Shown here one piece after another: positions 36,492 to 45,497 of a DNA stretch of 64,000 nt. This DNA comes from UBA6244 sp963676875 (GTDB taxonomy: Bacteria; Bacteroidota; Bacteroidia; Bacteroidales; F082), in contig OY781436.1 of NCBI GenBank assembly GCA_963676875.1, positions 930,001 to 994,000 of the forward strand. The letters are read 5' to 3'. Each line of letters starts with the position of its first letter. Position 1 is the stretch's first letter. Made by a program: the position numbers and the translations under genes. Under the pieces are notes generated by a model. The model searched no databases. It worked only from the letters and a program-made list of their open reading frames with translations, and was not told the DNA's origin.

Positions 36492-39400
36492 TTATTTTAA
36501 GTACACTTTTCTATTCACTATTCCATTTTTTGTAACTACACTTACCACATAGTATCCGACAGGGGCATCCAGTCTAACTTGCTGGTTTACCTCACGGTTT
36601 AGTTGAGTTTTAAGCACTTTTTGGCCATACATATTGATTACGCTCACCTTGCCGTCAAGCCGGTTTATGTTGAGCAGGTAGATGGTGTTTTGGCTCGACC
36701 AGAGTTGGATGAATGGTTGGGTAACTCCAGCCTCTTCAACTCCTACCATTCCAAAGTGCAACACAAAGCGATCGCCAAAATCGCCTTGTTGCGAAGTAAA
36801 AGTGAAGGCGCTTTCGCTTAGCTTATGCCAACTGTTCAATAGCCTGTCTTCCAGATAAATTCCGGCACCTGAAAAAGCCTCACTCGCTTGTGCAATTGAT
36901 AGGATGTATTGGCCTGCCTTAGGGGCGCGGATGCCCAACTGAATGGGCTTTTCGACAGCTACCTCCGGGATGCTATTGATAGCCAGGGCTATATTATCTT
37001 CAGTATAGCTGAGCAGTTGTGGAGCAGCGCTGTTGTAGCTAAAGATTTTAACTGCGTCATTCCGATCGCGGGTGTAATTACTTTGATTGTCAATTCTGAT
37101 TTGAACCTGGTCGTAATACTGATCACCGGATAAACGCAACACCAAGAGAGGCTCGTCTTTCACCTCTTTCATAAATGAGCCACCATGAGTCTGCATGGCA
37201 TTAGTAAAGGTAAATGTTTGGTTATTTGCCGTAGTTTTTGCAATGACAAAGAAACCCTGATGGGGTGCTATATAAGCATTGGCACTACCACCGTTAATGT
37301 TCACAAAAGCACCGGTTCCCCTGTTGGCTGCAGGATCGTACACATAAGCATAGTTATCCTGAAAATAAGTATCTCTGTCGGCCAGATGCCAGTCGATTGC
37401 CGACGAGTAGGGATTACCCAACAGGTTCCATCCGGTTGTGTAGGTCCAGTCTTTGCCGGCACTGTTTTTAAGGGTAAAGGTTTGGTTGCCGGTATTGAGT
37501 GTTCCTGAAATAGTTTTTGTGGGGTTTGTTGTGTTGTAAGCCACCAGATATCCTTTGCCGGCCACAAAATTATCAGAGCCGTTCACTTCGGCAAATGTGG
37601 GCGAAGTACCTGAGTTTTTGTAGTTGACCCAAACACCGGGCGAAGTTTCCAACCAGGCATAAAAATCATCATTATCGCCCGGGTTCCAGCTGTTGTCGCT
37701 GATGTCCACCACAGCCGGGCTGCTGATCATATGCCATGCCTGGGCCGAGCCGGGCAGGTAGGATTGAGAAGTGATGGTGCCGCTATTGCTTACATCGCCT
37801 TTTATAATGAGGGAGCCGGTTCCGGAGGAAGAGCTCAGGATTGTCAGATAAGCGCCTGCCTGAACAGTGATGTCATTACAGTTCGCGGTATCCGTTTCTG
37901 CAATAGCAGGAGAGGGCGATTTTCCTTCCATTTGCGGAATGGTGATGTCATCATTGGCTGTTGGCAAGGCTTGTGGCGACCAGTTTCCGGCTGTAATCCA
38001 TGAATTACTTACATTACCTGTCCATTGCTGGTTATAATTAGCCGGTTCGTATGCACCTATGCTTGGTGAATACTGATGTCGTGTAATTCCACGCTGGTCG
38101 GTGGTGATTTCAGTAACCCCTGAGCTTACTATTGTAGAACCATCCTCTACTTTAACCCAGTTTGTTCCATTATGGAAAACATATTTTGTGGTTCCGTTGT
38201 CGTCATATTCTCCGGTTCTTACGCCTGCACCAATGGCTATGCTATTGGATGCCAATGCAACGGTTTCGGTGTTGCCGCCGTTATCGGCAAGCACAGGTTT
38301 GTAAATGGCATTTTCGCTAATTGTAGTATAACTTTCAAATAGCGGGTCGCCTTGTCCGGTGGTGTAGCTGTAGTTGGTGTTGTTGCTGCCGTTGCTGCCG
38401 GATAAATCATAATTGCCTATTATATTGTTGTTTCCATATAAAGTTCCGCCTTCAAAATTAAAATCCGAATAACCAATTCCATTAGAATAATTGTATGATA
38501 TAATAGAGTTAGTAATATATAATGATCCACTCGACAAGTAAGTACCTCCAATTCCCCATGAGTCATAATTTGCTGTAATTGTAGTATTAGTAATATACAT
38601 ATTCGCGTGGGGCAGCCACATTGCACCGACCATAAGGTCAGCATAATTACCATGAATTGTGCAGTTTGTTATATTGTGCACAGCACTGGTAAGTCCGCCC
38701 TGAAAATCTATACCACCAGCAGCATATAGTGAATGATTATTTTCAATCGTACAACCTCTAATATCCAATGGACCATAAACAGATATACCACCGCCTTGAC
38801 CACCGCCTAGGTTACCACAGCTATTGCCACTTATTGTACAATCGATTAAACTTGGTCCATTGTTGATATATACTCCTCCTCCACTACCTGTTGCTGTATT
38901 ATTGCTAATTACACATTCTCTTAAAGTAAGTTGAGGATAATAACTCATAATACCACCTCCATCTATATCACAAATATTGTTACTAATATTACACCCTGTA
39001 AATATAGCGGTTGCTATGGAGCTATACCCGAGGTGCACCCCTCCGCCATATTCTGTGCAACTATTATTGCTAATAGTACAGCCTACTATAGTAGTGACGG
39101 TGGAAATATTATTTTGATTATTATAGTAAGTATATATTCCACCACCATCTACTGCCTTTCCATCTGAAAAAGTAACATTATTAAATAATACTGAATCAGC
39201 ATCATCAATAAAAACACAACCACCACAATTAGAGACAGTATTACTTAAATTTGAAATATCTCCGCCCCGAACCGTCATGTTATCAATAGAAACTGTGCCA
39301 GCACTACTGGTAATATTGAATACCCGAAATTCTGATGTGTTGGGACTACTTACCTGTACAGTAACATCCGTCCCGCTGCCGTCAGTATTATCACCATCAA

Positions 39401-42400
39401 TGGTTAGAGATTTTGTAATATCAATATCTTCAGTATCAAGTGTAATAACTTCATTTCCAGAACCCAGATTAAATGTTATCGTAGCACCCTCACCACAATT
39501 AGCAATAATGTACCGTAGAGTACCGGTTCCCCCATCATCAGCATTGCTGGTAACAACCGTTGAGAATGAACTTGTTGTTGTAGCGGTTTTTACATTGCTG
39601 TATTCAACCCAACTACTTCTAATCCCTCCAACCCTGTAATAATAGGTTGTTGAGTTGGATAAACCTGTGATTGATTTGCTGGTTTCGGAAACAAGGGCAT
39701 CTACAGTTGAACTAGCTGAAAAATCCTGATTCTCGGAATACTCAATTCTGTATCCATCAAAACTGCTATTAGCTTCAGCAATGCATGACCAGTTAGCAGT
39801 GAAACTGGTTTCGGCAAGATCGGTGGCATCTCCGGCAAGAACCATGGCGTAGGAGTTTACCCAATCTTCATTATTCATATTTTGCAAAGTGCCATTATAT
39901 TCATGGCCGGTTGCGTCGGTTAGTGTTGTCCCGGTGCCGTCATCAAAACGGTAATAGGCAGCTAAATTATCTTCATTTCCAGCCAGCCGGCTGCACATAT
40001 TGTTCTGGATTTCTGTGCCTGTGCGTACATCACTCCAATATCTGACTTCATCTATTTTTCCTCCTGAAAAGATTCTGTAGTTACTTACATTAGCCGTTCC
40101 TATAAATGAAAGGGTGTTTGGAGCAACTGCAGCCGTTCCATGGCTGTCTTCTGAATGAATATTTGCACCGTCGAGATAAATTTTTACTCCATTTGTTGCG
40201 CCAACAGAAAAAGCCACATGATGCCAACCTGTACCAATTGAAACATTCGGATCAATCCATCTTTTTGTGTCAATTAATACCAATAGTTCATTTCCGTCAT
40301 TATCAAAATCTCCGTTTCCAACCCCTATTCCAAATCCGCTATTATTATTTCCTAGTCGGGCAATTGTACCTGATTCAAGGGTTGAGGAAATATACACCCA
40401 GGCTTCAATGGTTACATTCGTGGCACCCAGTCCCATGGTGGAATTGATGCTGACATAATCATTAAATCCGTCAAAATCTAAACAATCTTCCGGTGCCGGA
40501 GGAACTGAGGTTGTAACACTTTTTACATTGCTGTATTCCAAAGTTCCGGAGCCACTTCTTTTTCCGCTTACCCTGTAGTAATATGTTGTAGAAGCAGCTA
40601 AACCTGTAATGGATTTGCTGGTTTCAGAAACCGATGCTGTTGCAGTAGCATTCCCACTTGAAAAATCTGAAGAGGTTGAATATTGAATAGTATAACCATC
40701 GTCATAACTGCTGTTGGCTGAAGCAGGGCATGACCAGTTGGCGGTAAAGCCTTCATCGGTAACATCGGTGGCGTCTCCGGCAAGGACCATAGCGTAGGAG
40801 TTTACCCATGTCAGGCCATTTTCCAGGGTTCCGTTGTTTACGCTGGAAGTGGCATCCGTTAAAGTGGTGCCGGAACCATCATCACAACGATAATAGGCCA
40901 CGAGACCTGATTCATTACCGACGAGGCTGCTGCACATATTATCAGCAATCTGACTTGATGAGCGTTCAGTATTCCAAATTCTTACTTCATCAATCCTTCC
41001 GGAATTAAAAATACGGAATCCAGCCCCATTTGAGGTCCCTATATAGGTATTATCACTGGGCGCAGATGGCCCTTGTGAAAAATTCAGCACATTGTTTCCG
41101 TCCAGATAAATATTAGTATTGTTGGATGCATCAATGGTAAATGCCACATGATGCCAGCCGGCACCTATATTATCACCGGTAGCATGCCATCCCACCTGGT
41201 CATTTAAATAGATCAGCTCATTTCCTTCTGTATCAAAACTGCCGCTTCCAACACCAATGCAATACCCATTGCCATCTCCACCTATATTCAGAAAAGTACC
41301 TTTTTCAGAGGTTGTTGGAATATATACCCAACATTCTGCGGACACTGGCACTCCAACACCACTTCGATTTAGTCCAAAGCTTGATCCAATATAAACATAA
41401 TCATCACTACCATCAAAATCCAATGCGTACTTAGGTGCATATGCTGTATCAGTATTAAAACTCTTCACATTGCTATATTCCAAAGTTCCGGAGCCGCTTC
41501 TTTTTCCGCTAACTCTGTAGTAATAGGTAGTTGAAGCTGTTAAGCCGGTGATTGACTTGCTGGTTGCTGAACTCAAAGCCGTTGTAGTCGCATTGCCACT
41601 TGAAAAATCAGAAGAGGTTGAATATTGAATAGTATATCCATCATCATAGCTACTGGAGGCTTGAGCGGGACACGACCAATTTGCAGTAAAACTATCATCG
41701 GTAACATCGGTGGCATCTTCTGTGATTACCATTGCATAGGAGTTTATCCAGTCGGCATTGTCCATATTGTGCAGTGTGCCGTTATGTCCGTTGGCCGTAA
41801 CGTCAGAAAGAGTTGTGTCTGAACCGTTATCGAAACGATAGTAGGCTGAAAGACCTGATTCGTTGCCTTCCAGCCGGCCACACATGTTATTTTGGATTTC
41901 TGTTGGAGTGCGGGCATCGTTCCAAATTCTTGCTTCATCTACTTTTCCATCCAGGTATCTTCCTGAGCCATCATTTGAAGCAATGTAAAAATCACTATTA
42001 GAAGTAAAGCTACCGCTTTGTGCAACACTTGCATCTTCGGCCCCGTCAATGTAGATTTTCATAGTTAAACCATCGTAAACCCCGGCAATATGATACCATC
42101 TGCCCGTTTCCAATGTGCTTATGCTGGTTAATTGCACTACACCAGCACCAATTTGTAGGGCAAACTCAATTTTATTTCCGGCCGGAATATCTGCATCACC
42201 TAACCTTAGAAAAGCTGAATTCCCTGCTGATTCCGTTCCTATCAATTGAGAAATAAATGGATTTACGGCTTGAAATGCATCCACCTTAACCCAGCACTCC
42301 AATGTTGTTGCCGAACCTGATAAGTTTATGGTTCCGCAATCAACATAATCATTGCTGCCATCAAAATCCAAAGCGTATTCAGGAGCGCCTGATGTAGTGG

Positions 42401-44837
42401 TTGTTGCGCTTTTTACATTGCTGTATTCGAGTGTTGATGAGCCACTTCTTTTTCCACTCACCCGGTAATAATAGGTCGTATTATCCGGCAAACCTGTGAC
42501 TGCCTTGCTGGTTTCTGAAATTGAGGCCGTTGTGGTTGCACTTCCTGTGAAGTCAGAACTGGTTGAATATTGAATGGTATAACCATCATCAAAGCTGCTG
42601 TTGGCTTCAGCAGGGCAATCCCAGTTGGCTGTAAAACCATTAAAGGTAACACCAGAGGCATCTTCTGCAATGACCATAGCGTAGGAATCAACCCAATCGC
42701 TGTTTCCATCCATATATTTCAAAGTGCCATCATGTCCATTACCGGTTACATCAGAAAGTGTTGTGCCTGAACCATCATCGAAGCGGTAATAGGCCAGTAA
42801 GTCGGTTTCAGTCGGATCCACAAACGTGCACATGTTATCTGTAATATCGGTTTCGGATCTTGCAATGCTCCATATCCTGGCCTCATCTATGTTTCCATCC
42901 ATATATCGACCGGTTGCATTGCCGCCTATTAAAAGATTTCCGGCTCCTGCATCAATATTTCCCGTTCTGCCGACTGAATTGTCAAGGCTTCCATTGAGGT
43001 ATAACTTCATATTTGCACCATCATAGGTGGCTGCCACATGATACCATTGGCTGGCATTTAACAAAGTATTTGATGGCAATTTATATTGTGTACTGCCAAT
43101 TGATAAGGCAAATTGGAGACGATTGTTTTCAATACCTGCATCGCCAATTCTCAGCACTACTTTTTCGTTGGCATCTTTTACTAAATCTGTAATATTGGCA
43201 TCACCTGCACCATTAAAAGTGCGTGGCCTGATCCAAGCTTCAATGGTTAAGGTATTGCCTGAAAAAGCAACAGTATTGGCCTGAACATAATCATCACTTC
43301 CATCAAAATCCAGAGCATTTCCGGGAGTTTTCATCAGGGTAGTAAAGGTTTCTACCCCTCCATAGGAAGTGCCTTCAGAATTTATTGCATAAGCTTGTAC
43401 AGAATAGTTTGTGAATTCAGAAAGTGAAGTAATCGACTCACTGAAAGTACCTGTTCCTGTTCCATTTGTGTTTTTAGTTACTCCTGTTCCGTTTATTTGG
43501 GGATTACTATTTGTAGATGTTACTGAATACACAACACCCCTTTCTGTGACATTTGCTCCACCATCGTCTGTAATATTTCCACCCATTGTGGCTGTGGTGG
43601 CATCATATGTTGATATGCCTGTGGTTGTAAGGGTTGGTGAAGCTGTAGTAGAATAATTCTCAGAATAAGCCCCAATGCTGGTGTTTTGATTGGCAGTACG
43701 CACAACGCCCCTTTGATCAGTATAAGAACCATCAATCTGCGGACTGCCATTCCAGTTGTTGGCAGGAGGAATTCCTGTTGATTCACTTCCGGCGGCAAAG
43801 CTTGTTTCTCCCAGGGCCAGTGTATAAGTGCCGTTGGTGCTGCTGTTTAAGGCTAAAGTACTTGAAAGCTCCAATGAGCCTGATACCGCCGTTCCTCCTT
43901 GCGTCCAGCTTGTAAAATTTGTGCCTGATTGACTGTATTTTGTGTTGTATAGAATACTTGTTGAATTGTTAAAGCCTCCCGTAGCATTGGCGGCACGGTT
44001 TGAGTATTTAACTACGTTGTAGCCGTTGTCAGTTACTGTTCCCAAATTATGTTGGTAATCATCATCAGCACCTACAGTAGTATTATTTGCAACAATAGTA
44101 TTTTTAATTTCCAAGTTAAAGTTTACATAAAGTCCTCCTGTATATTGGTTAGAATTTCCATTATTATTAGCTATCGTTGTGTTTTGTATGACAGCTGATG
44201 AAGTCGTTGGTGTCAATAGATAGATTCCACCAACAATTGTAGCGCTATTATTGCTGATGGTCGAATTAGTTATTGTTAAAGTTGATGAGGGATTGTTGTA
44301 GCCTGAAACTGAAATCCCCCCTGCTATTGTTGAAGTATTATTGCTTATAGTGCAATATGTAAGTATAACATTAGAAGAGTGATTAACATATAGTCCGCCT
44401 CCATCTCCTGCTGAACAATTTTTTATAGTCAATTTCTCCATTGTCAAATTAGTGCTAACAGCATAAACCCCGCCTCCATTACCAAGGCCGATATCACCGT
44501 TTTGTATGGTCAGATTCTTCAGATTTACTGTTCCATTTGAAATATTGAAAACCCGGGAATTGCTATTTCCATCAACAATAATGCTTACCCCGCTTCCGGC
44601 AGTGTTGGAACCATCAATGCTTAAGCTTTCGGTAATGGACAATTCTGATAAAAGTGTAATGGTTTCACTGCCGGAACCCAAATTAAACACGATTTCGTCA
44701 CCATCGCTGGCATCTGAAATAGCCTGCCGCAGGGAACCTGAACCTGAATCGTTGTTGTTTGAAACCGTGTAGGTTGCGCCATACACACAAAAAGGTAACA
44801 GGTATAGCATAGTAAGCGTAGCAATAATTGTTTTCAT
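36492..44837 (-). CDS. Giant multidomain surface protein: beta-helix, four LamG-FN3 modules, beta-helix, T9SS tail (2781 aa)
   Basis: Signal peptide 1-21. Residues about 22-400: parallel beta-helix opening with SGSGSLRQAISDASDGDEIVF. About 400-505: FN3-like. Then four LamG/concanavalin-type modules (starting near 512, 826, 1139 and 1456), each beginning LDFDGS-DYV or LDFDGFNDYV and ending near DEARIW or DEVRIW and AYYRFDDGSGTTL. Each is followed by an FN3 domain (near 732, 1042, 1356 and 1669) with FTANWSCPA ... TIQYSTSSDF ... SGKRSGS-TLEYSNVK. A second beta-helix runs about 1762-2262 (GGTGTLRYIIANCGEGATITF to DQRGITRHQYSPSIGAYEP), then a WTGNVSNSWITAGNWSP segment, a beta-sandwich and the sorting domain ending GIVNRKVYLK. 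Probably a carbohydrate- or matrix-binding adhesin. First large gene after small member 1. Confidence 0.87.
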   Translation of the reverse strand: MKTIIATLTMLYLLPFCVYGATYTVSNNNDSGSGSLRQAISDASDGDEIVFNLGSGSETITLLSELSITESLSIDGSNTAGSGVSIIVDGNSNSRVFNISNGTVNLKNLTIQNGDIGLGNGGGVYAVSTNLTMEKLTIKNCSAGDGGGLYVNHSSNVILTYCTISNNTSTIAGGISVSGYNNPSSTLTITNSTISNNSATIVGGIYLLTPTTSSAVIQNTTIANNNGNSNQYTGGLYVNFNLEIKNTIVANNTTVGADDDYQHNLGTVTDNGYNVVKYSNRAANATGGFNNSTSILYNTKYSQSGTNFTSWTQGGTAVSGSLELSSTLALNSSTNGTYTLALGETSFAAGSESTGIPPANNWNGSPQIDGSYTDQRGVVRTANQNTSIGAYSENYSTTASPTLTTTGISTYDATTATMGGNITDDGGANVTERGVVYSVTSTNSNPQINGTGVTKNTNGTGTGTFSESITSLSEFTNYSVQAYAINSEGTSYGGVETFTTLMKTPGNALDFDGSDDYVQANTVAFSGNTLTIEAWIRPRTFNGAGDANITDLVKDANEKVVLRIGDAGIENNRLQFALSIGSTQYKLPSNTLLNASQWYHVAATYDGANMKLYLNGSLDNSVGRTGNIDAGAGNLLIGGNATGRYMDGNIDEARIWSIARSETDITDNMCTFVDPTETDLLAYYRFDDGSGTTLSDVTGNGHDGTLKYMDGNSDWVDSYAMVIAEDASGVTFNGFTANWDCPAEANSSFDDGYTIQYSTSSDFTGSATTTASISETSKAVTGLPDNTTYYYRVSGKRSGSSTLEYSNVKSATTTTSGAPEYALDFDGSNDYVDCGTINLSGSATTLECWVKVDAFQAVNPFISQLIGTESAGNSAFLRLGDADIPAGNKIEFALQIGAGVVQLTSISTLETGRWYHIAGVYDGLTMKIYIDGAEDASVAQSGSFTSNSDFYIASNDGSGRYLDGKVDEARIWNDARTPTEIQNNMCGRLEGNESGLSAYYRFDNGSDTTLSDVTANGHNGTLHNMDNADWINSYAMVITEDATDVTDDSFTANWSCPAQASSSYDDGYTIQYSTSSDFSSGNATTTALSSATSKSITGLTASTTYYYRVSGKRSGSGTLEYSNVKSFNTDTAYAPKYALDFDGSDDYVYIGSSFGLNRSGVGVPVSAECWVYIPTTSEKGTFLNIGGDGNGYCIGVGSGSFDTEGNELIYLNDQVGWHATGDNIGAGWHHVAFTIDASNNTNIYLDGNNVLNFSQGPSAPSDNTYIGTSNGAGFRIFNSGRIDEVRIWNTERSSSQIADNMCSSLVGNESGLVAYYRCDDGSGTTLTDATSSVNNGTLENGLTWVNSYAMVLAGDATDVTDEGFTANWSCPASANSSYDDGYTIQYSTSSDFSSGNATATASVSETSKSITGLAASTTYYYRVSGKRSGSGTLEYSNVKSVTTSVPPAPEDCLDFDGFNDYVSINSTMGLGATNVTIEAWVYISSTLESGTIARLGNNNSGFGIGVGNGDFDNDGNELLVLIDTKRWIDPNVSIGTGWHHVAFSVGATNGVKIYLDGANIHSEDSHGTAAVAPNTLSFIGTANVSNYRIFSGGKIDEVRYWSDVRTGTEIQNNMCSRLAGNEDNLAAYYRFDDGTGTTLTDATGHEYNGTLQNMNNEDWVNSYAMVLAGDATDLAETSFTANWSCIAEANSSFDGYRIEYSENQDFSASSTVDALVSETSKSITGLSNSTTYYYRVGGIRSSWVEYSNVKTATTTSSFSTVVTSNADDGGTGTLRYIIANCGEGATITFNLGSGNEVITLDTEDIDITKSLTIDGDNTDGSGTDVTVQVSSPNTSEFRVFNITSSAGTVSIDNMTVRGGDISNLSNTVSNCGGCVFIDDADSVLFNNVTFSDGKAVDGGGIYTYYNNQNNISTVTTIVGCTISNNSCTEYGGGVHLGYSSIATAIFTGCNISNNICDIDGGGIMSYYPQLTLRECVISNNTATGSGGGVYINNGPSLIDCTISGNSCGNLGGGQGGGISVYGPLDIRGCTIENNHSLYAAGGIDFQGGLTSAVHNITNCTIHGNYADLMVGAMWLPHANMYITNTTITANYDSWGIGGTYLSSGSLYITNSIISYNYSNGIGYSDFNFEGGTLYGNNNIIGNYDLSGSNGSNNTNYSYTTGQGDPLFESYTTISENAIYKPVLADNGGNTETVALASNSIAIGAGVRTGEYDDNGTTKYVFHNGTNWVKVEDGSTIVSSGVTEITTDQRGITRHQYSPSIGAYEPANYNQQWTGNVSNSWITAGNWSPQALPTANDDITIPQMEGKSPSPAIAETDTANCNDITVQAGAYLTILSSSSGTGSLIIKGDVSNSGTITSQSYLPGSAQAWHMISSPAVVDISDNSWNPGDNDDFYAWLETSPGVWVNYKNSGTSPTFAEVNGSDNFVAGKGYLVAYNTTNPTKTISGTLNTGNQTFTLKNSAGKDWTYTTGWNLLGNPYSSAIDWHLADRDTYFQDNYAYVYDPAANRGTGAFVNINGGSANAYIAPHQGFFVIAKTTANNQTFTFTNAMQTHGGSFMKEVKDEPLLVLRLSGDQYYDQVQIRIDNQSNYTRDRNDAVKIFSYNSAAPQLLSYTEDNIALAINSIPEVAVEKPIQLGIRAPKAGQYILSIAQASEAFSGAGIYLEDRLLNSWHKLSESAFTFTSQQGDFGDRFVLHFGMVGVEEAGVTQPFIQLWSSQNTIYLLNINRLDGKVSVINMYGQKVLKTQLNREVNQQVRLDAPVGYYVVSVVTKNGIVNRKVYLK

Positions 44838-45020
44838 GACTTCATCTTTTTACATTACACTTCATATTCATGGATATGGTTTTTTGGTGACCATTACCCG
44901 GGACATCATTTTTTCAGGACTTTATTGCCTCCGGGACATCTCCCGAAACCAAACTAAGGTCAGCGATCAAACCCGAGCCACCTGCGGAAGCATCTGCACT
45001 CCAAAAGGCCTCCGGAGTTA

Positions 45021-45245
45021 CTATTCTTCCAATTGTTCCTGCTTCAAATCCCACAATCTTTTCCCGCCATAAGCCGCTACCAGCCCTAACAAAATGAAGA
45101 GGCCGCCACCAATGGGGGCATTGCCTGTGTTTTGGTTTCCAGGGAGACCATGATCTCCAGGAGGTGGCGGAGGGTCTTGTGCCAACAATGGCGTGAAGGT
45201 AGCGGTGACAGTCAGGATGAGCAGGGTGGTGAGTAGTTTTTTCAT
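45021..45245 (-). CDS. Small PIGGGLFILLGL-motif exported protein (member 1)
   Basis: 74 aa, the diverged member: MKKLLTTLLILTVTATFTPLLAQ signal peptide, DPPPPPGDHGLPGNQNTGN linker, PIGGGLFILLGLVAAYGGKR and a charged tail LWDLKQEQLEE. Here the gene precedes its giant partner (2781 aa) by about 180 bases. The conserved part across all three members is the signal peptide, the Pro run and the C-terminal motif, while the linker varies, as expected if the C-terminus is a processing signal. Confidence 0.84.
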   Translation of the reverse strand: MKKLLTTLLILTVTATFTPLLAQDPPPPPGDHGLPGNQNTGNAPIGGGLFILLGLVAAYGGKRLWDLKQEQLEE

Positions 45246-45456
45246 GACAAGTTTTTTTTGATGTTAACTACTTTTGATTTCATAGATTTTGATTTGTAAT
45301 AAAACACACGGCGACAGCCGGAAATATGGGTGCATGGTGCTCCCTGATCGGTTTTAAAAGCAACAACAGTTATCATGGTGTGTGAGCCTAAAGATTTCCT
45401 GATACGGGGTAGTGTAAATTTCAAGCTTTTTTTCGTAAAGTTTATGCTTAGGCTTC

Positions 45457-45464
45457 GTATCTTT
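45457..45464 (+). promoter_or_regulatory. Possible -7 box of the TPR-AraC regulator
   Basis: TATCTTTG, 33 bases before the GTG start; no clear -33. Confidence 0.45.
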
Positions 45465-45497
45465 GCTATGATTGGTAAATCCTAACAACATTTTCTG

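Noticed and set aside
45242..45424. Possible 60-aa gene upstream of mini-protein 1
   Set aside because: No recognisable start context, no signal or domain, and it fills the divergent promoter region; likely chance.
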